A stretch of 64,000 nt of DNA from Gaertneriomyces semiglobifer (GCA_025558075.1 JAHLKF010000006.1:372001-436000); one strand, 5' to 3'; shown: positions 36,201 through 46,030, counted from the stretch's first letter. The notes: generated by a model from the sequence alone, not told the origin. Numbers and translations: made by a program.

Positions 36201-36347
36201 GGCAATGACAGGTGACGGGGATGGAGCTGATTCTTGTGGTATATGCTCTCGCCGACTATCATCAGTCCCTGTCGCGGAAGCTTCATTCGCCGTTATAGGA
36301 CTCTCATTCGCTGACCCAGAGAAAGAAAGCGTATCTTCTGACGACAT
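30273..36347 (-). CDS. SSK2: Ssk2/MEKK4-type MAP kinase kinase kinase with N-terminal BRCT-like domain
   Basis: This is a large intronless gene of 2,024 residues (start Met at MSSEDTLSF; an upstream in-frame Met at 36422 is also possible). In yeast and animals this class of MAPKKK starts the p38/Hog1 stress cascade. The long middle region, including blocks such as YPTRKLLILDKPVYAG and RLVAWNMEGL, matches the Ssk2/MEKK4 regulatory region. The kinase domain is near residues 1485-1750: LGGGSFGSVYLG, LMAVKEIRF, GIVHRDVKPANTLL, VDFGASK, GTPHYIAPEV. The C-terminal 250 residues are Ser/Pro-rich and disordered. Residues about 107-215 look like a BRCT domain (AHGGQIDLLG, THLVLE, GIPVVTDTFVWQCI), which I do not know from Ssk2. 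A 6-kb intronless ORF stands out among intron-rich neighbours. Confidence 0.9.
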   Translation of the reverse strand: MSSEDTLSFSGSANESPITANEASATGTDDSRREHIPQESAPSPSPVIANGVEKWSDDDDDNDTSNNQNDRDNGLGSNAAGPASTQSPPPSSSAPHLPDSPLGHQAAHFFYGANFCLKFIREENDIRQSLITSIKAHGGQIDLLGNLDEPITHLVLELTPELANALAELPEKDLPDRYLAELADFVQEAAVRGIPVVTDTFVWQCIMDRALLNHSDYEAVRLDRDGQLIAKGRPRILRSASEPPSANEPIQRSHKSHMRADVHTAERPSIKRYNTDFPARSSPKRISLQPSSDEEDHIRAPVRRSSTVRRSTSKPDLAALGVSAETPRSSFSRTSSQQSASGAPSDKVCIHSTPRPAKIKYITGAAKKSLSAKDISLDGVPRSPASLVRNASIGKRVELLPKPIADAMANREAAHNPGLFEVRNDPLGPKRESNVEELDHKARPIVRRRDQVLVTDREGSNLVRPGTPPRPVIPPLGLNNRNNGPEVPLLADPIIPEAAMDDERAQWQTMLASVLAGEVIRSEKSRINGTVTQKQQLDQMYQTWLGIRAYLRGRSVPEERQRVDERRVDAEATIDEVLKFEVQSTATKSEYEQVMEILAKVDKLESLYPTRKLLILDKPVYAGVPFQHKVEALNSWMTISNSLRLQLQVLKNWTGSEDLLISRSQHPLDPSKRIDTSFIERLLKESGVKRTFEIRIMSVLRGLLARCKASMIDNAAAFKKMQLPTYINELQQLASFPSNLMEEILKVRLEYTEKLAKHSGVMLDQIIEDFGISLNLAIRVKHECQELDTQAEGWSIRNSLSPSYDMILLKSLKCYYMLLNRRLKSTTDTVFFKEAEMLENEWNFMSAICSYIDGGDLETATQFLELQKQLLSKVLTYLENGLKGVGEAGTADNDGKPLTAGAIVRWYARMLDNVRSRAKKLLKFQTSLMREFENASEYTQSFALPVLFRTLSQSGHSLVRTDAYANQGLFIFASPSLQNKPDTVARLLKSCFVKVDTGVVDGYILLLSPKERHRGTNWQGRSMQVRLGKGGRPIIIKPDRLRLVAWNMEGLTSSRGIFEAIVNGAVHCVKPSRPHVEDVHRGMKEVKRTLFRLSEGIVDSVGKVREVLSRVAITGGVSPGIPSTANSSASLSPTGSVVSAASAPANNVEAVISAADLIADMFSFSGDFAWGAMEYVGNNKKRTTAMMKRLVWFAKEWVDFCGADNLGGPTVNGGLATSGTPKSITLGTSSNPPNTAVGLGMQQKAIKWSLRALEFAMTTTSGGRVYYLGEPEFAELKLGVARCMRVLIRGFEQGGYEAGGATLEEAVGTVLSGGSKRAGAMLEPPKEAAPKASVKKEIQCLRNNSDSEGDDLEPDAKSPVSKDKAEKTDDIATSTSSIASTEAPGRDMKRDSTSSDESPPEAKTAPRPTEPNPVGRNAYHGDSFMQRKQKAWLAGITKLEEERHARQQAARMVGKVLDSGNVVERNISFLASTSSSISLRWQQGKFLGGGSFGSVYLGINLETADLMAVKEIRFSDVSSLESLQRSIKDEMTVLKLLHHPNIVEYYGVEVHRDKLYIFMEYCPHSISSLLEHGGRFADERVVRIYAKQMLKGLEYLHGRGIVHRDVKPANTLLGQEGQIKFVDFGASKIYKTQKTIVGANGEANTLVGTPHYIAPEVITGEGLGRHGAQDIWSLGCCMLEMVTGRKPWSGLDNEWAVMYHIGMTDRHPPLPEPHEASAECSDFLHKCFTRPATQRPNAKELLEHPWLKDVDENDLQTCMAALDPWKEAAENARARAALAQGHGSGMGPASNSRDGHGSHEPVFFPVKQPKHAAESWGETGHKDGSGASDGTGASVDGYFPAVPLVTRVEPSGSSETSSDYVEGSLSGSATVANTPMDDNPPGTYSGQSISVKVTTAPSVRPKPDISIRRSDETLDTASAPSSTNSSPSPSPRGENPPSPVVPRRPRSPLFRQKTPPAFTRVAPEPSKPYDESPVVRAVRSGINPGDYPSPGLSSPNESEEPRWKKALLKAVANEEAESDASSSF

Positions 36348-37144
36348 GTTGTCTCCCGATATGTAAGAAGAAGTTTGGGGCGTTAGACGGTTCGTAAAGT
36401 GATGTAGTAGTGTCGTCAGCATTGATACGGCAAGGAGCTTCCCGAGCTTGCAGGCTTGGGTTGTGGTGTGGCAGAATGAGGAAGGGACACGGCAGGGGTA
36501 TCACTCGGTTATATATTCATTAGCAGGGAACAGCACGGTAAGCGACAAGGGGAAGATGGATGGCCAGTTGCCAGTTGGCGTTGCGTTGGGATAAGAGCGT
36601 TTGCCGAACGCAAAGGCAGGCTGCTGTTGGGGCAAGTGGAGGTTAGCTGTTGCCGGTCCTGCTCTGCGGGATACCGTTCGATGGGTGGGCAAGGGTTGTG
36701 TCCGTCGCTTGTTCTTAATAGTCAAACCAACAGAGCTGCTTACTCAGCAAAGGTGTTAGGGTTGCAGTACACCTCCGCGGCGATGGGAAGCCGAATTGGA
36801 TCGAGAGTCGCCGACACCGATCCCCGATCGCTTTGGACGGCCGCAGCACGTGATAAATTAGTTGCATAAGCGTAAAGGCACGTGCAGAGACATGACTTGC
36901 TTATGCAATACAGTGACTTTTAAGTGACTGTTAAGTGAAGTGAGCGTTGAAATGTTGCGCTGATTTCTTTTTGTCGTTGAAAGTTCGGTTGCCACATACA
37001 GACGGGCGGGGAAGGGTAACCAGCGAGCGACGGTGGGGAAGACAGAGAGAGACAGCGAGACAGCAGAGAAGAAGAGTGAGACTGGTAATCAGTGTGACTA
37101 AGGCAAGAGACAGCTTCTTGAACCAATATAGAGCATTGTTCACA
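36348..37144. promoter_or_regulatory. Divergent promoter with CACGTG, inverted GCTTATGCAA and telobox motifs
   Basis: This region separates the divergent MAPKKK and UTP4 genes. Motifs seen: TTAGGGTT at 36756-36763, GCACGTGA at 36846-36853, TTGCATAAGC at 36862-36871, GCACGTGC at 36878-36885, and GCTTATGCAA at 36899-36908. The two ten-base elements are exact inverted copies with a CACGTG site between them and another just outside. A GA-rich leader (37035-37080) precedes the UTP4 ATG. The site cluster is 240-300 bp from UTP4 and about 500 bp from the MAPKKK, so it more likely serves UTP4. Confidence 0.6.
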
Positions 37145-40032
37145 ATGAGCATGGACAATGACCCGCCACCACCGACCCCATCGGGACGCCAAATATACAG
37201 AAGGCTCCAACAGCAACATCAAGCGCAACAACGTACACTGCAAGTACATCGTTGCAAAGTTGTCAAATACACCCCTTCGGAAATCGTGAGTCTCGCTTTC
37301 ACACCTGGGGCATCGACCCAATGGGGAAGAAAACGCGTGCTGCTTGCATGTGCAAGAGCAAACGGAAATATCGAGATATGGAATCCTAGAGGGCAGGGAT
37401 GGTTCTGCGAAAGGGTATGTTCATTTCACAACTACGCGGCGGATGCGCATTCAGGGCACGAGTTGACCTGGCCCGTTTTCAGATCATTCCAGGATCGGCA
37501 GATGCACCGATTGAGAAGGTGTTATGGATTCATCAGACGGACATCAGTGCCGACGAGGCTTCAGAGGCTGGTCTCGACACACCAGAGGAGCGTGCGACGT
37601 ATGTTCAGTCGCTTCGTAATGCTGCTCCCCGACTCCTTACCGTCGGTCTGGATGGATGCATCGCTGAATGGGATACAGTTTCGCTGAAACCACGCCGAAT
37701 TGCCGAACCCGGCGGTGGTGCGATCTGGTGTGCTGCTGTAAACCCTTCTCATACCCGCCTCGCTGTGGGTTCAGAAGATGGGCACGTTCGAATCTTCAAC
37801 ATTGCGGATGGCCAACTCGAATTTCTTAGAGTCCTGGAGAAGGCGCCTACGAGAATAATGTCCATTGCGTGGCATTATAACGGGAGTTTTCTTGTAACGG
37901 GCGGGGCGGATAGCAGTATCCGTAAACTGGATGTCAAAACAGGACGTACCATTGGCCGTATGACCACAACGACTGTGGACGATGTGGAAACTCTCATCTG
38001 GGATTTGACTGTCCTCAAAGACAGCACCATCGTAACGGGTGATTCTATGGGCCATGTGTCATTCTGGGATTGGAAGACTGGAACCTTGAAGCAATCCATC
38101 AAGGCGCACGATGCTGACGTCTTATGCTTGACCGCTAATTCGTCAGGATCAAAAGTCTGGACGTCTGGGGTCGACCGTAAGGTCGTTCAGGTGTCCTTCA
38201 TTGCAAGTGCAGTACATGCTGGCGATCACACCAAAGGCAAACCACAAAAGAAAGGAGTGAATCACACGGGTAAGCGCTGGGTAGTCTCTGGAAGCAAGCG
38301 ATACCACTCCCACGATGTCCGCGCCCTGGCTGTGCTAGAGGAGCGTCCATTTGATGTGCTCGCCTCTGGTGGTATTGACCGCACTCTCGTCTTGTCGAGT
38401 CCGTTAAAGGAGTTTCCTTTCCTGAAACAGTACCGACAGCCGAATTTTCCGCAACGCTCAATCATACAGATTACACGTCAGAGTCGGCTGTTGCTTGCCC
38501 GCTTCCAGGATCATATCAAAGTATGGCAACTCGGCCGCGCCATGCCAGTGGAGAAAGATCCTCGCTACCTGCGCGACCACGAGAAGATTGATTACCAGCG
38601 AGAGACGTTGATGTTGAACATCAAACCCAAGTGCGCAACGAACCTTTCCGCTAGTGCTATATCCGAAGATGGAAGATGGATCGCAATATCGGATATGCAA
38701 AGTGTGAAATTGTTTCGGGTCGAAGGGAGAGGCATGGACCAGTTGCGTGTGAGAAAGATGAAATCTTTCCCGTCACCGACAATTCTCCCTGCCGCGCACG
38801 TGTTGTGCTTCACACCTGATTCATTGCGTCTCATTGTTGCCGGTTGCGATTCTGTTATTTATGTCGTGGATTTAAGCAGAGGACTAGATAATGTGTTCGA
38901 AGTGATCAAGAAGTTTGGTGTCCATCGTGGTGACGAGGATGAAGATCTTTTTATCTCATCAACTGCAGAGATTGAGGCCATGGATGTTGATACCGCTCAC
39001 TCAACGGGAAAAACGCTATTGGGTGGTGCAAGAGAAACAATCTCCAGCTTAACTGTATCTGGCGACGGCCAATGGTTAGCATCTGGAGACTTGCTCAACC
39101 GTATTCACATTTTCAACCTGGACGCGTTACACCACCACTCCACACTACCCAGTTTCTCCTCGCTACATACGACAATTTCTTTCCACCCCACATCACCCGT
39201 ACTATTGATCACCACCACCTCCAACCGATTCTATCTGTACGATGTTGAAGACAGTCGACTGACCGACTGGAGCAAAGAGTATAGCGAACGACTTCCTTTA
39301 AGATGGTTAGGCCGCAAAGAGTGCGTTATGGGAGTGGGCTACGACCCGCGTCAACCCGGTGTCCTAACCATGTGGGCGGAAAAGCACGTTACATGGGTGG
39401 ATCTGGAAAAACCGATTGGCAGTCGTGATGCGGTAATCAGCGTTGAAGGGAAAAAGTTGATTGCACACAGAAAGAGAATCCAAGCTAAAAGGAATGCGGG
39501 GAAACAAGTTTCGGAGACCGAGGAGATGGATGGCGAAGCAGAAGAGCTTGAACGCAAAGCAGCGGAACGCCGAAGAAAAAATGCCCAGATGGATATTGTA
39601 AAAGCGACGAATGGAGTTAATGGAGTGAACGGACATGCTAAGGCCAATGGCACAACTGCTGAGGGTGAAGACGAGGATGAAGTTATACTCATCGAGTCCG
39701 ATTCGGAAGATGACGAGCTTGACATGCATCCGCTTGCATCCAATGTCACTTCTTCGGAAACTGGAGCTGTAAATGGTATCCACGCGGGAACAAAGCGATC
39801 ATTGGAGACTGATTTGGTACCTTTCAACAACAATGCCCCGAGTGCCCTACTGGGTCAATACAACCCGCTGACTGCGACCCCTAGCGATGCATTCTCCATG
39901 ACTTACCGATACGGGCCCATCATGGGATTAGGATACATTGGAGAGGACGAGTTGGTTGTCGTGGAACGCCCGGTTTTGGACGTACTGAAAGACGTGGGAG
40001 GAGCGTTCTACAAGAAGAAGTACGGTACTTAA
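37145..40032 (+). CDS. UTP4: UTP4/Cirhin, WD40 subunit of the t-UTP complex
   Basis: Utp4 is a WD40 protein of the t-UTP/UTPA complex that binds nascent pre-rRNA and starts SSU processome assembly. Exons 37145-37414 and 37483-40032 give 939 residues; the intron joins WFCER to IIPGSADAPIEKVLW, the normal family junction. WD repeats fill about residues 40-700: ANGNIEIWNPRGQGW, LLTVGLDGCIAEWD, LAVGSEDGHVRIFN, FLVTGGADSSIRKLDVKTG, TIVTGDSMGHVSFWDWKTG, VWTSGVDRKVVQ. An acidic, low-complexity insert near residues 775-830 resembles that of other Utp4 proteins. The ending, GEDELVVVERPVLDVL then KKYGT, is diagnostic. The first exon starts MSMDNDPPPP; a start at the next Met changes two residues. Confidence 0.94.
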
Positions 40033-40268
40033 AACAGGAAGTTCGTCCTGTAGCCCGCCGCAATGTGTGCAGGATCAGAGTATCTCGAGCAACATGCATC
40101 AGACCTGACTATATCGTCGAAGCGGATTTTGTTGCTTTATGTTTATTTATAATACTATTCTTGCATTTTGCCATCGATAGGAATTCATAATCCCTATTTG
40201 ACCAGATATTGTGGCACCACAGCATACGTGATATCTATTATTGTGCAGCTGACTGAGAAACCGATAGA

Positions 40269-40950
40269 CTATTGCTGCTCAGCAGTGGCCTTTGCTGCAA
40301 CACGGCCAGCCGCCTTGCGCTCGAGGAGAGCGGTACGGTCCTTGTCCATCTTAATCTTGGTGATGACAACCTTAGAAGGGTGGATGGGAATGGGTACGGA
40401 GGCACCTGCAGCAAGAAGGCAATGAGTTCACAGCCCCGCCAGTAGCGTAGCAGATAGAGCAAAAATACCAACCGTTGACCTTGTCCCTGGTTACCTTCTC
40501 AACGTAGATGCACCACTTCTTACGGTAGACGGTGGTGACCTTGCCTTCACGGCCATTGTAGGTACCGCGGACAATCTTTACCTCATCGTCCTTACGGATA
40601 GGAATGGAGCGGCACTACAGAAAGCAGGACCAAAGCAATATCAGCTTTCCACTGCTTTATGTACTGTGCCCAACCCTCACCCTGCTCCCAGCATTTGACA
40701 TGCTGAGAAACAAGGGGGCTTTCCATCGGAAATTGGGAAACATTCCACTCAACGTACGTTGTGCTTCTCGCGCAATTCTTTGTCCAAAGGAGCGGACATG
40801 ATCTTCCGGCGCATGCTGGATGGGGCGGAGAAGTGGGCCTTGCGGCTCTTGCGCCTGTCAGACGAAACTGCACAAGGTCTTGGTCAACCAGCGGGCACAC
40901 GCTATATTGCTAAAACAGACACTAAACGTACCGGCAGTAGAGTACTTCAT
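40269..40950 (-). CDS. RPL26: 60S ribosomal protein L26 (uL24)
   Basis: This is a large-subunit ribosomal protein contacting the polypeptide exit tunnel region. Four exons, 40950-40932 (19 nt), 40867-40758, 40614-40473 and 40405-40269, give 135 residues. The sequence reads [20 protein letters not shown], then [49 protein letters not shown] and [16 protein letters not shown], the complete uL24 pattern with its KOW motif. The first exon codes only six residues, so the start is easily missed. Intron 2 (40615-40757, 143 nt) is about twice the usual length. Telobox TTAGGGTTA at 41092 lies 142 bp upstream. Confidence 0.96.
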
Positions 40951-41449
40951 CTTGACCTTAATTTACGATGTCCGTCTCGGGATCCAAACAAGTGGCCGTG
41001 GAGAACGTTTCGCTGTGTGGTGTGCGTGCGAATTAACTGTTCAATGTCCAGACGACGGTGAAAAAGGACGAGAGCAGCGACGCGCATAGAGTTAGGGTTA
41101 CGATGGCACAGTCATGCCACGCTGCTCGGTGATCCCCAACCATACTAAACAAGCAGCTTGGCCAGACGGCCTCATTAGACCCAACTACACTAGACAATCC
41201 TCAAGGAACGTATGCTAGAGGCGAATATCCTATTATCTTTTTATTATCCACTCAGAATGCAGTCGATCAAGTCAATGCAGGTTTGAAAGCTTCAATAGCT
41301 GTCTCAGCGAACTTCTCACGGACGGCGGACGCTCGAACCTGTGCCACCGTTGCGCTGACTGTGCCGCTTGCGCGTCGTCGCGAGGTGACAAGCTGATGAT
41401 GACCTTACAAGAAGCTCGCTATCGCGGCTTATTTTTCCATTTCACAGCG
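40951..41449. promoter_or_regulatory. Divergent promoter of RPL26 and the RasGEF-like gene, with telobox
   Basis: TTAGGGTTA at 41092-41100 is a telomere-repeat-like (telobox) site 142 bp upstream of the RPL26 start. No TATA box is clear on either side. The gap is 500 bp and I see no further gene in it. Confidence 0.5.
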
Positions 41450-43961
41450 ATGGATACAATTCATTCCTGGCTCAGTAACGCCGGTGCCGCATCTCAGTCG
41501 GCTCGATATAAAGTAAGTTCTCAACCGCAGCCAACTGTTAACGGCGGATTTGATAGCTAATAAGCCTTGCGCGTCGTCATTGTAAAGGAGGCGTTCAATC
41601 TCTACCTTCGTACTGCTACAGTTATCGTCGATCGCCTTTTGACCGAGACCACTTGGGGAGATGATCGTATGTGGATATGCAATGAAGCTACATAGTTTGG
41701 GCAAGGATTCATGATGACCGTTGTGTTGTGCCCTTTGCTGTACAGGTGTCACGCGCAAACCAGAGAACACCAGCGAATTATGGAGGATACTGCAACAATG
41801 TGTGCGTAAGGGCGAGGAAGTCCTTCAGGTTGGCAGCGAGCGGGTTGTGGACCTGCGTCCCGCGCGACGACGTACAGAGACCTCGGCTGACGCGTCCCAA
41901 GATTTGATGGAGCAACCTGAGAGATATATTGCGGCCGATTTGCCGCTCATACCTTTATCCAGCGTAACGAAAAAGTTACAATGGAACAAATACTATCTGC
42001 AGATTGCTGAAGGGCGGTATCAAGAGTCTCAACAAGATCGCAGTGATACAAGTGATGTTGATCAGATTCTTGTAAAAACCAGACGACTGGCGGAAGATGT
42101 TGGGATGTATCGCTCCAAAGTTGCCGCCGGTCAGAATGTCATTAATGCGTGTGCGGCAGAACAGGCGCTGTTATTGACCTTCAAAGTGGACATTTTTGCG
42201 AGGGAGGTAGCTAGGATAAATGTGGGGCTGTTTGCTAGTGTGGACATCAGGAATGGAATGGTTGGTGCCGTTATGGCTGATGAGGAAGATGAACATGTGA
42301 AGAGATGTTTGGATTTTCGACGGTATTTGACGCGAATATTGATTACTGCCGTTCTCACCGCGACAACCCCGACCGAGGCTGTGACATTTCTCCTGAACGT
42401 AGCAGACCGGCTATTTCATGCGTATCGTGATTTGAGCGGCCTTTCAACGATATTGGCAACGTTGGAGTCTCCATATATCGCAAGGCTGAAATCTGTCTGG
42501 ACGCGAGAACTGAGAGAGAAACTTTCCCAATTGCGCGAAGACGTCGGAAACGACACCGCACAAGATCAGACAGATCTCGTTTTACAGATGCTACAGTATC
42601 ATTCTGGGCATGAGACAAGCGGGCTCGTCGTTGTCCCAAATTTGAGTATATTCCACTCGGAAATCCATGATATACGTAATGCTTATGCGACCACCATTGA
42701 CCGATCCAGCCATCAAAATGGTGCTGCCTTGCTGACAGATATTGGTACCAGAGCATTAGAAGATGTTATAGCCCTTCTGGAACGATGCCAAGGGAGGTTG
42801 CAGAATTCACGATCTCGCGAACCAGCGACATCCTCATCGAATCAGCAGGAAGGGATTGATTTGTCACGGCTGCCAAGTGATCCGATGGCAGAGCACTGGA
42901 TTCTAACTAGAGTTTATTGGAGTGCACGTGCGCTGTGGGATTGGAGTACGAGCATTTTGCCCCAAGACAGAAGTGAAAGCATTCCCTCGGAAGTGGCCAC
43001 CGACGGCAAAACGAGTTCGCAACATATAGCATCAAGGCAAGCAAATCCACCGCAGCCGAGAACTGGGGATTACATGGATCGGTATTTGGGCGATATTTCG
43101 GCCGAGGGGGCGGATGAAAATGACGTACCCGTCAGTGCTGCCATTGTAGAAGACGCAAGCGAGTATCCGATACTGCAACAATTGGCTTCGTTGCCGACGG
43201 TTCCATCGAAGTTCCCCGATATCCCTAACGATGAAGTTGAAACCATTGGCACGGGTGACTACATGGATGCTTATCTGGGGCCACTGGATGATGATGTATA
43301 TGGTTTTTCTCGGGACGGGGCGGACAGCGAAGGCATCGTCGACGCGAAACACCTGGGGTCTGTGGACCAATTCCGCAGAGAAGGGCGACCGCTTGATGAT
43401 GCTTCCGCAGGCGTGACGACTGAAGGTGCTACAGAAGCAGGGGCCAACGATGATGGCACGACCCAATTTCAAGATTCGCACGAACCACGTGAAACGGGAG
43501 AGCTAGACCGCGAAAGAAATAGTACAGCTGTTGGAGACGTGGACCCGACGCCGTTTGATTATATGGATCAATTTCTGGGTCCGACGGATCTTCGGGATGA
43601 GGTGGCCGACGCCTCCTTGTCAACGGAGCCACGTGATGTCGTGCTCGATGAAAGAGTGGAAAGTGAAGAAGACAATATATCGAATGCCAAGCATGAATTG
43701 GAACTTCATCATGAAACTGAGAAGTCTTCACTGCCTGACGAACCTATATCGAACGCTGAAAGCACGCCTGCCAGTGATAACACTACTGCAGAAAAGAACC
43801 CAAGCACATCAGCGCAACCAGTTGACATGGCCGAGTCTGAAGTCGCAGATATTCAGTCTAGCAGTCCAGTGAATGTAGGTACCGTGCGTAGCAGTGAAAG
43901 TAGTGAGCGCGTCGAAGGCGTTGACCAGATAGACAAGGAGATAACGGCAAAACGGTCGTGA
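41450..43961 (+). CDS. RasGEF-domain-like protein with repeated DYMDxYLG motifs
   Basis: This is likely a guanine-nucleotide exchange factor for a Ras-like GTPase. Exons 41565-41666 and 41746-43961 are in frame. The first exon is uncertain: the ATG at 41450 opens MDTIHSWLSNA, but its GTAAGT donor at 41513 is out of phase and only a weaker donor at 41484 fits. A RasGEF_N-like start (VIVKEAFNLYLRTATVIVD) is followed by a divergent catalytic region: FKVDIFAREVARINVGLF, FLLNVADRLFHAYRDLSGLS, ILATLESPYIARLKSVW, and VPNLSIFHSEIHDIRNA. The C-terminal third is acidic and disordered, with three copies of [GF]DYMDx[YF]LG at 43068, 43255 and 43554. It could be a catalytically weak RasGEF. Confidence 0.68.
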
Positions 43962-45088
43962 ATGCGTATGGCATCTATAACATTGCCTCTCTCTTCCACT
44001 TTTCCCATTGAAACCACTGTTAATGCCGTTAACCAATGACGTGCTGGTGTGTCGCGATGAGTTTCAAGTTCGCATACTAAAAGTCCAAACAGCGCATCAA
44101 TGACTCCTGATTATTTGACGTGTGAAGCCACTTGTTTAGATACATCGAACATGCTGAAGGTAGCTGATATGTTGTGACAGCCGAGCTTATGTTCTCATGA
44201 TACCCTCATCCCCTCGTTGCAGCCTTCATTGTGATCCTGTGATGAGGAAAACGCAAAGGGCAAAGCAGGAAACAATGTATTCGAGCTTTAACTGGTATCG
44301 TAGGCGCCGGACACAGCCATTTCGACTGATTTGGAGAGTGGTGGTGGATTGAAAGGGAACAGAGTCTTTACAACTCTAGCTCAGCGCCTTGCCCGATATG
44401 AATGACAGAGATCGGAGGAAGTCCTTGATGAACGAGTCTCGTGCTTGTAGTAGGGTGACACCTGTCATTGGCATTTCAGGGTCACATCCATTGCAGTCTC
44501 ATTGCGGGAAGAAGGAAGCCTGACACTATATAGGCATCAGGGACATCGTAAAAAGGGTTTGTCAATTCGGTGTTCCGGGCCGCGTTAAATGAAGGGCAGT
44601 GGGAAAATCACCTGACGCTCGAGCAAAGTATGCAAGCAATTGGCAGCTCACACTGGCAGCCTCAGGGCGGCAGCAGAAAGCTCAGGTTTGCTCTTTCCCG
44701 AATTGCGCCTTCACGCCTAACGTCCGAACAACGTATGGCTGAATCATGTCGAAGTCTCTTAGGCGCGCGCTTTCGATCAGGCTGGGTTCGCATGACTGCC
44801 CTTTTTCTCACCGGACAAGTTCTTGTAAATCATTGCACACCTGCGATGCATGGGTCAGGGAAAAGAAGTGCCGCACATTGCTTACATTGTGCGCCACATT
44901 GACGGGTGAAAGGGGAAGGAGGGCTGGGTTGGCGATGTATTGGGCAGTGTAGACCTTTGCAGTCCTGCTATAAAAGGTAGTCTTGGAGAGGACAATAACA
45001 GCGGTGCTTCAAGGAACGCAGGCTCCGTATGCTTGGACCTAAATATTCGGCTCCACGTACTCCCATCCTTTCCGTACGCCAAGCAACC
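43962..45088. other. Intergenic region upstream of lysyl oxidase
   Basis: This 1.1-kb stretch has no recognisable gene. Its right-hand end holds the lysyl oxidase TATA box. Short repeats of GCGCG occur near 44764 without a clear pattern. Confidence 0.45.
44969..44977 (+). promoter_or_regulatory. TATA box of the lysyl oxidase-like gene
   Basis: TATAAAAGG lies 120 bp before the ATG at 45089, almost the same spacing as in the phospholipase gene at 15.4 kb. An in-frame Met at 45029 would add 20 residues before the signal peptide and is less likely. Confidence 0.7.
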
Positions 45089-46030
45089 ATGCTTCTTAGC
45101 CTGTTCATTCTTCCGCTGTTTACGTCCGCCGTCCTCGGCCAGGGTGTTACGTATACCTCGAACAATGTCTCTCTCCCCGATTTCCTTCCCGACTCTGAGC
45201 ATCTTCAACGAACCTTGTACATCGACTACATGGATGCTTCGAGCGACATGTGCTTGATAAATGAAGGGTGCTTCTCGGGCGAAGGAAAGAGAAAATTGCT
45301 GAAGTTTGGGACGAAAGTGCACAACGTGGGCACAAAGGATGCTTATCTAGGTCAACCACCTGCAGAAATTGACGGGAACGATATTCCAGCTTACTGGCAT
45401 TGGGACACGTGTCATAAGTAAGTGCTATGAGCTTTCCGCTTACCCTGCATTCTAAAGTCTAATTATCTTGCTGGTGAAGGCACTGGCATTTCACCGCATA
45501 TGCCAATTATCGCCTTTTGGATTCAAATCGTACGAAGGTTGTTCTGACCGGTCATAAGAACGGATTCTGCCTCGAAGACCTTGGTTGTACCGTGGAGGGC
45601 AGTACACCGAAGTATAATTGTGGAAACCAAGGCGTTACAGTTGGGTGTTATGATCTTTATGACGAGACTTTGCCCTGCCAATGGATCGACAGTAAGGATG
45701 TGCAACGTTAGGAGCGTATATCTCCTTGTTTGGCGGTACAACTTACCTTTATTTTTGTCAGTCACCGACCTCGAGAAAGAGCCCGACTACACGCCGTCCA
45801 CGATCTACTGGCTTGAAGTCATTGTGAATGAGCAAGGCTTTTTCCCAGAGCTCTCCACAGACAATAACCGGGCGTACGCGAAAATTGTTATCGAGCGAGT
45901 ACCCAAATATGAGGGGCCTAGCTTGGTTGAAGTGGAGGCACCGAATGGGCCCGGTGAACCGTCGACAACTGGCACACAAGCGCCCCCGTCGGGGGTTTGG
46001 GAGACTGTGTACGTTACGGTGGAAGCGTAG
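45089..46030 (+). CDS. Secreted lysyl oxidase-like protein
   Basis: Lysyl oxidases are copper amine oxidases that convert lysine side chains to aldehydes outside the cell. Exons 45089-45417, 45480-45691 and 45762-46030 give 269 residues. A signal peptide (LLSLFILPLFTSAVLGQ) leads into the catalytic domain: WHWDTCHK and HWHFTAYANYRLLD together supply the copper-binding histidines, then GHKNGFCLEDLGC, GNQGVTVGCYDLYD and CQWIDITDL follow, all standard PF01186 landmarks. The lysyl tyrosylquinone cofactor residues (Lys in GHK, Tyr in CYDLYD) appear present. Unlike the animal proteins it has no SRCR domains or long propeptide. The first intron interrupts the His cluster, so unspliced reading would lose copper binding. 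Natural substrate in a fungus is unknown. Confidence 0.9.

Noticed and set aside
39351..39833. Minus-strand ORF opposite UTP4
   Set aside because: It mirrors the acidic low-complexity part of UTP4 and has no independent support.
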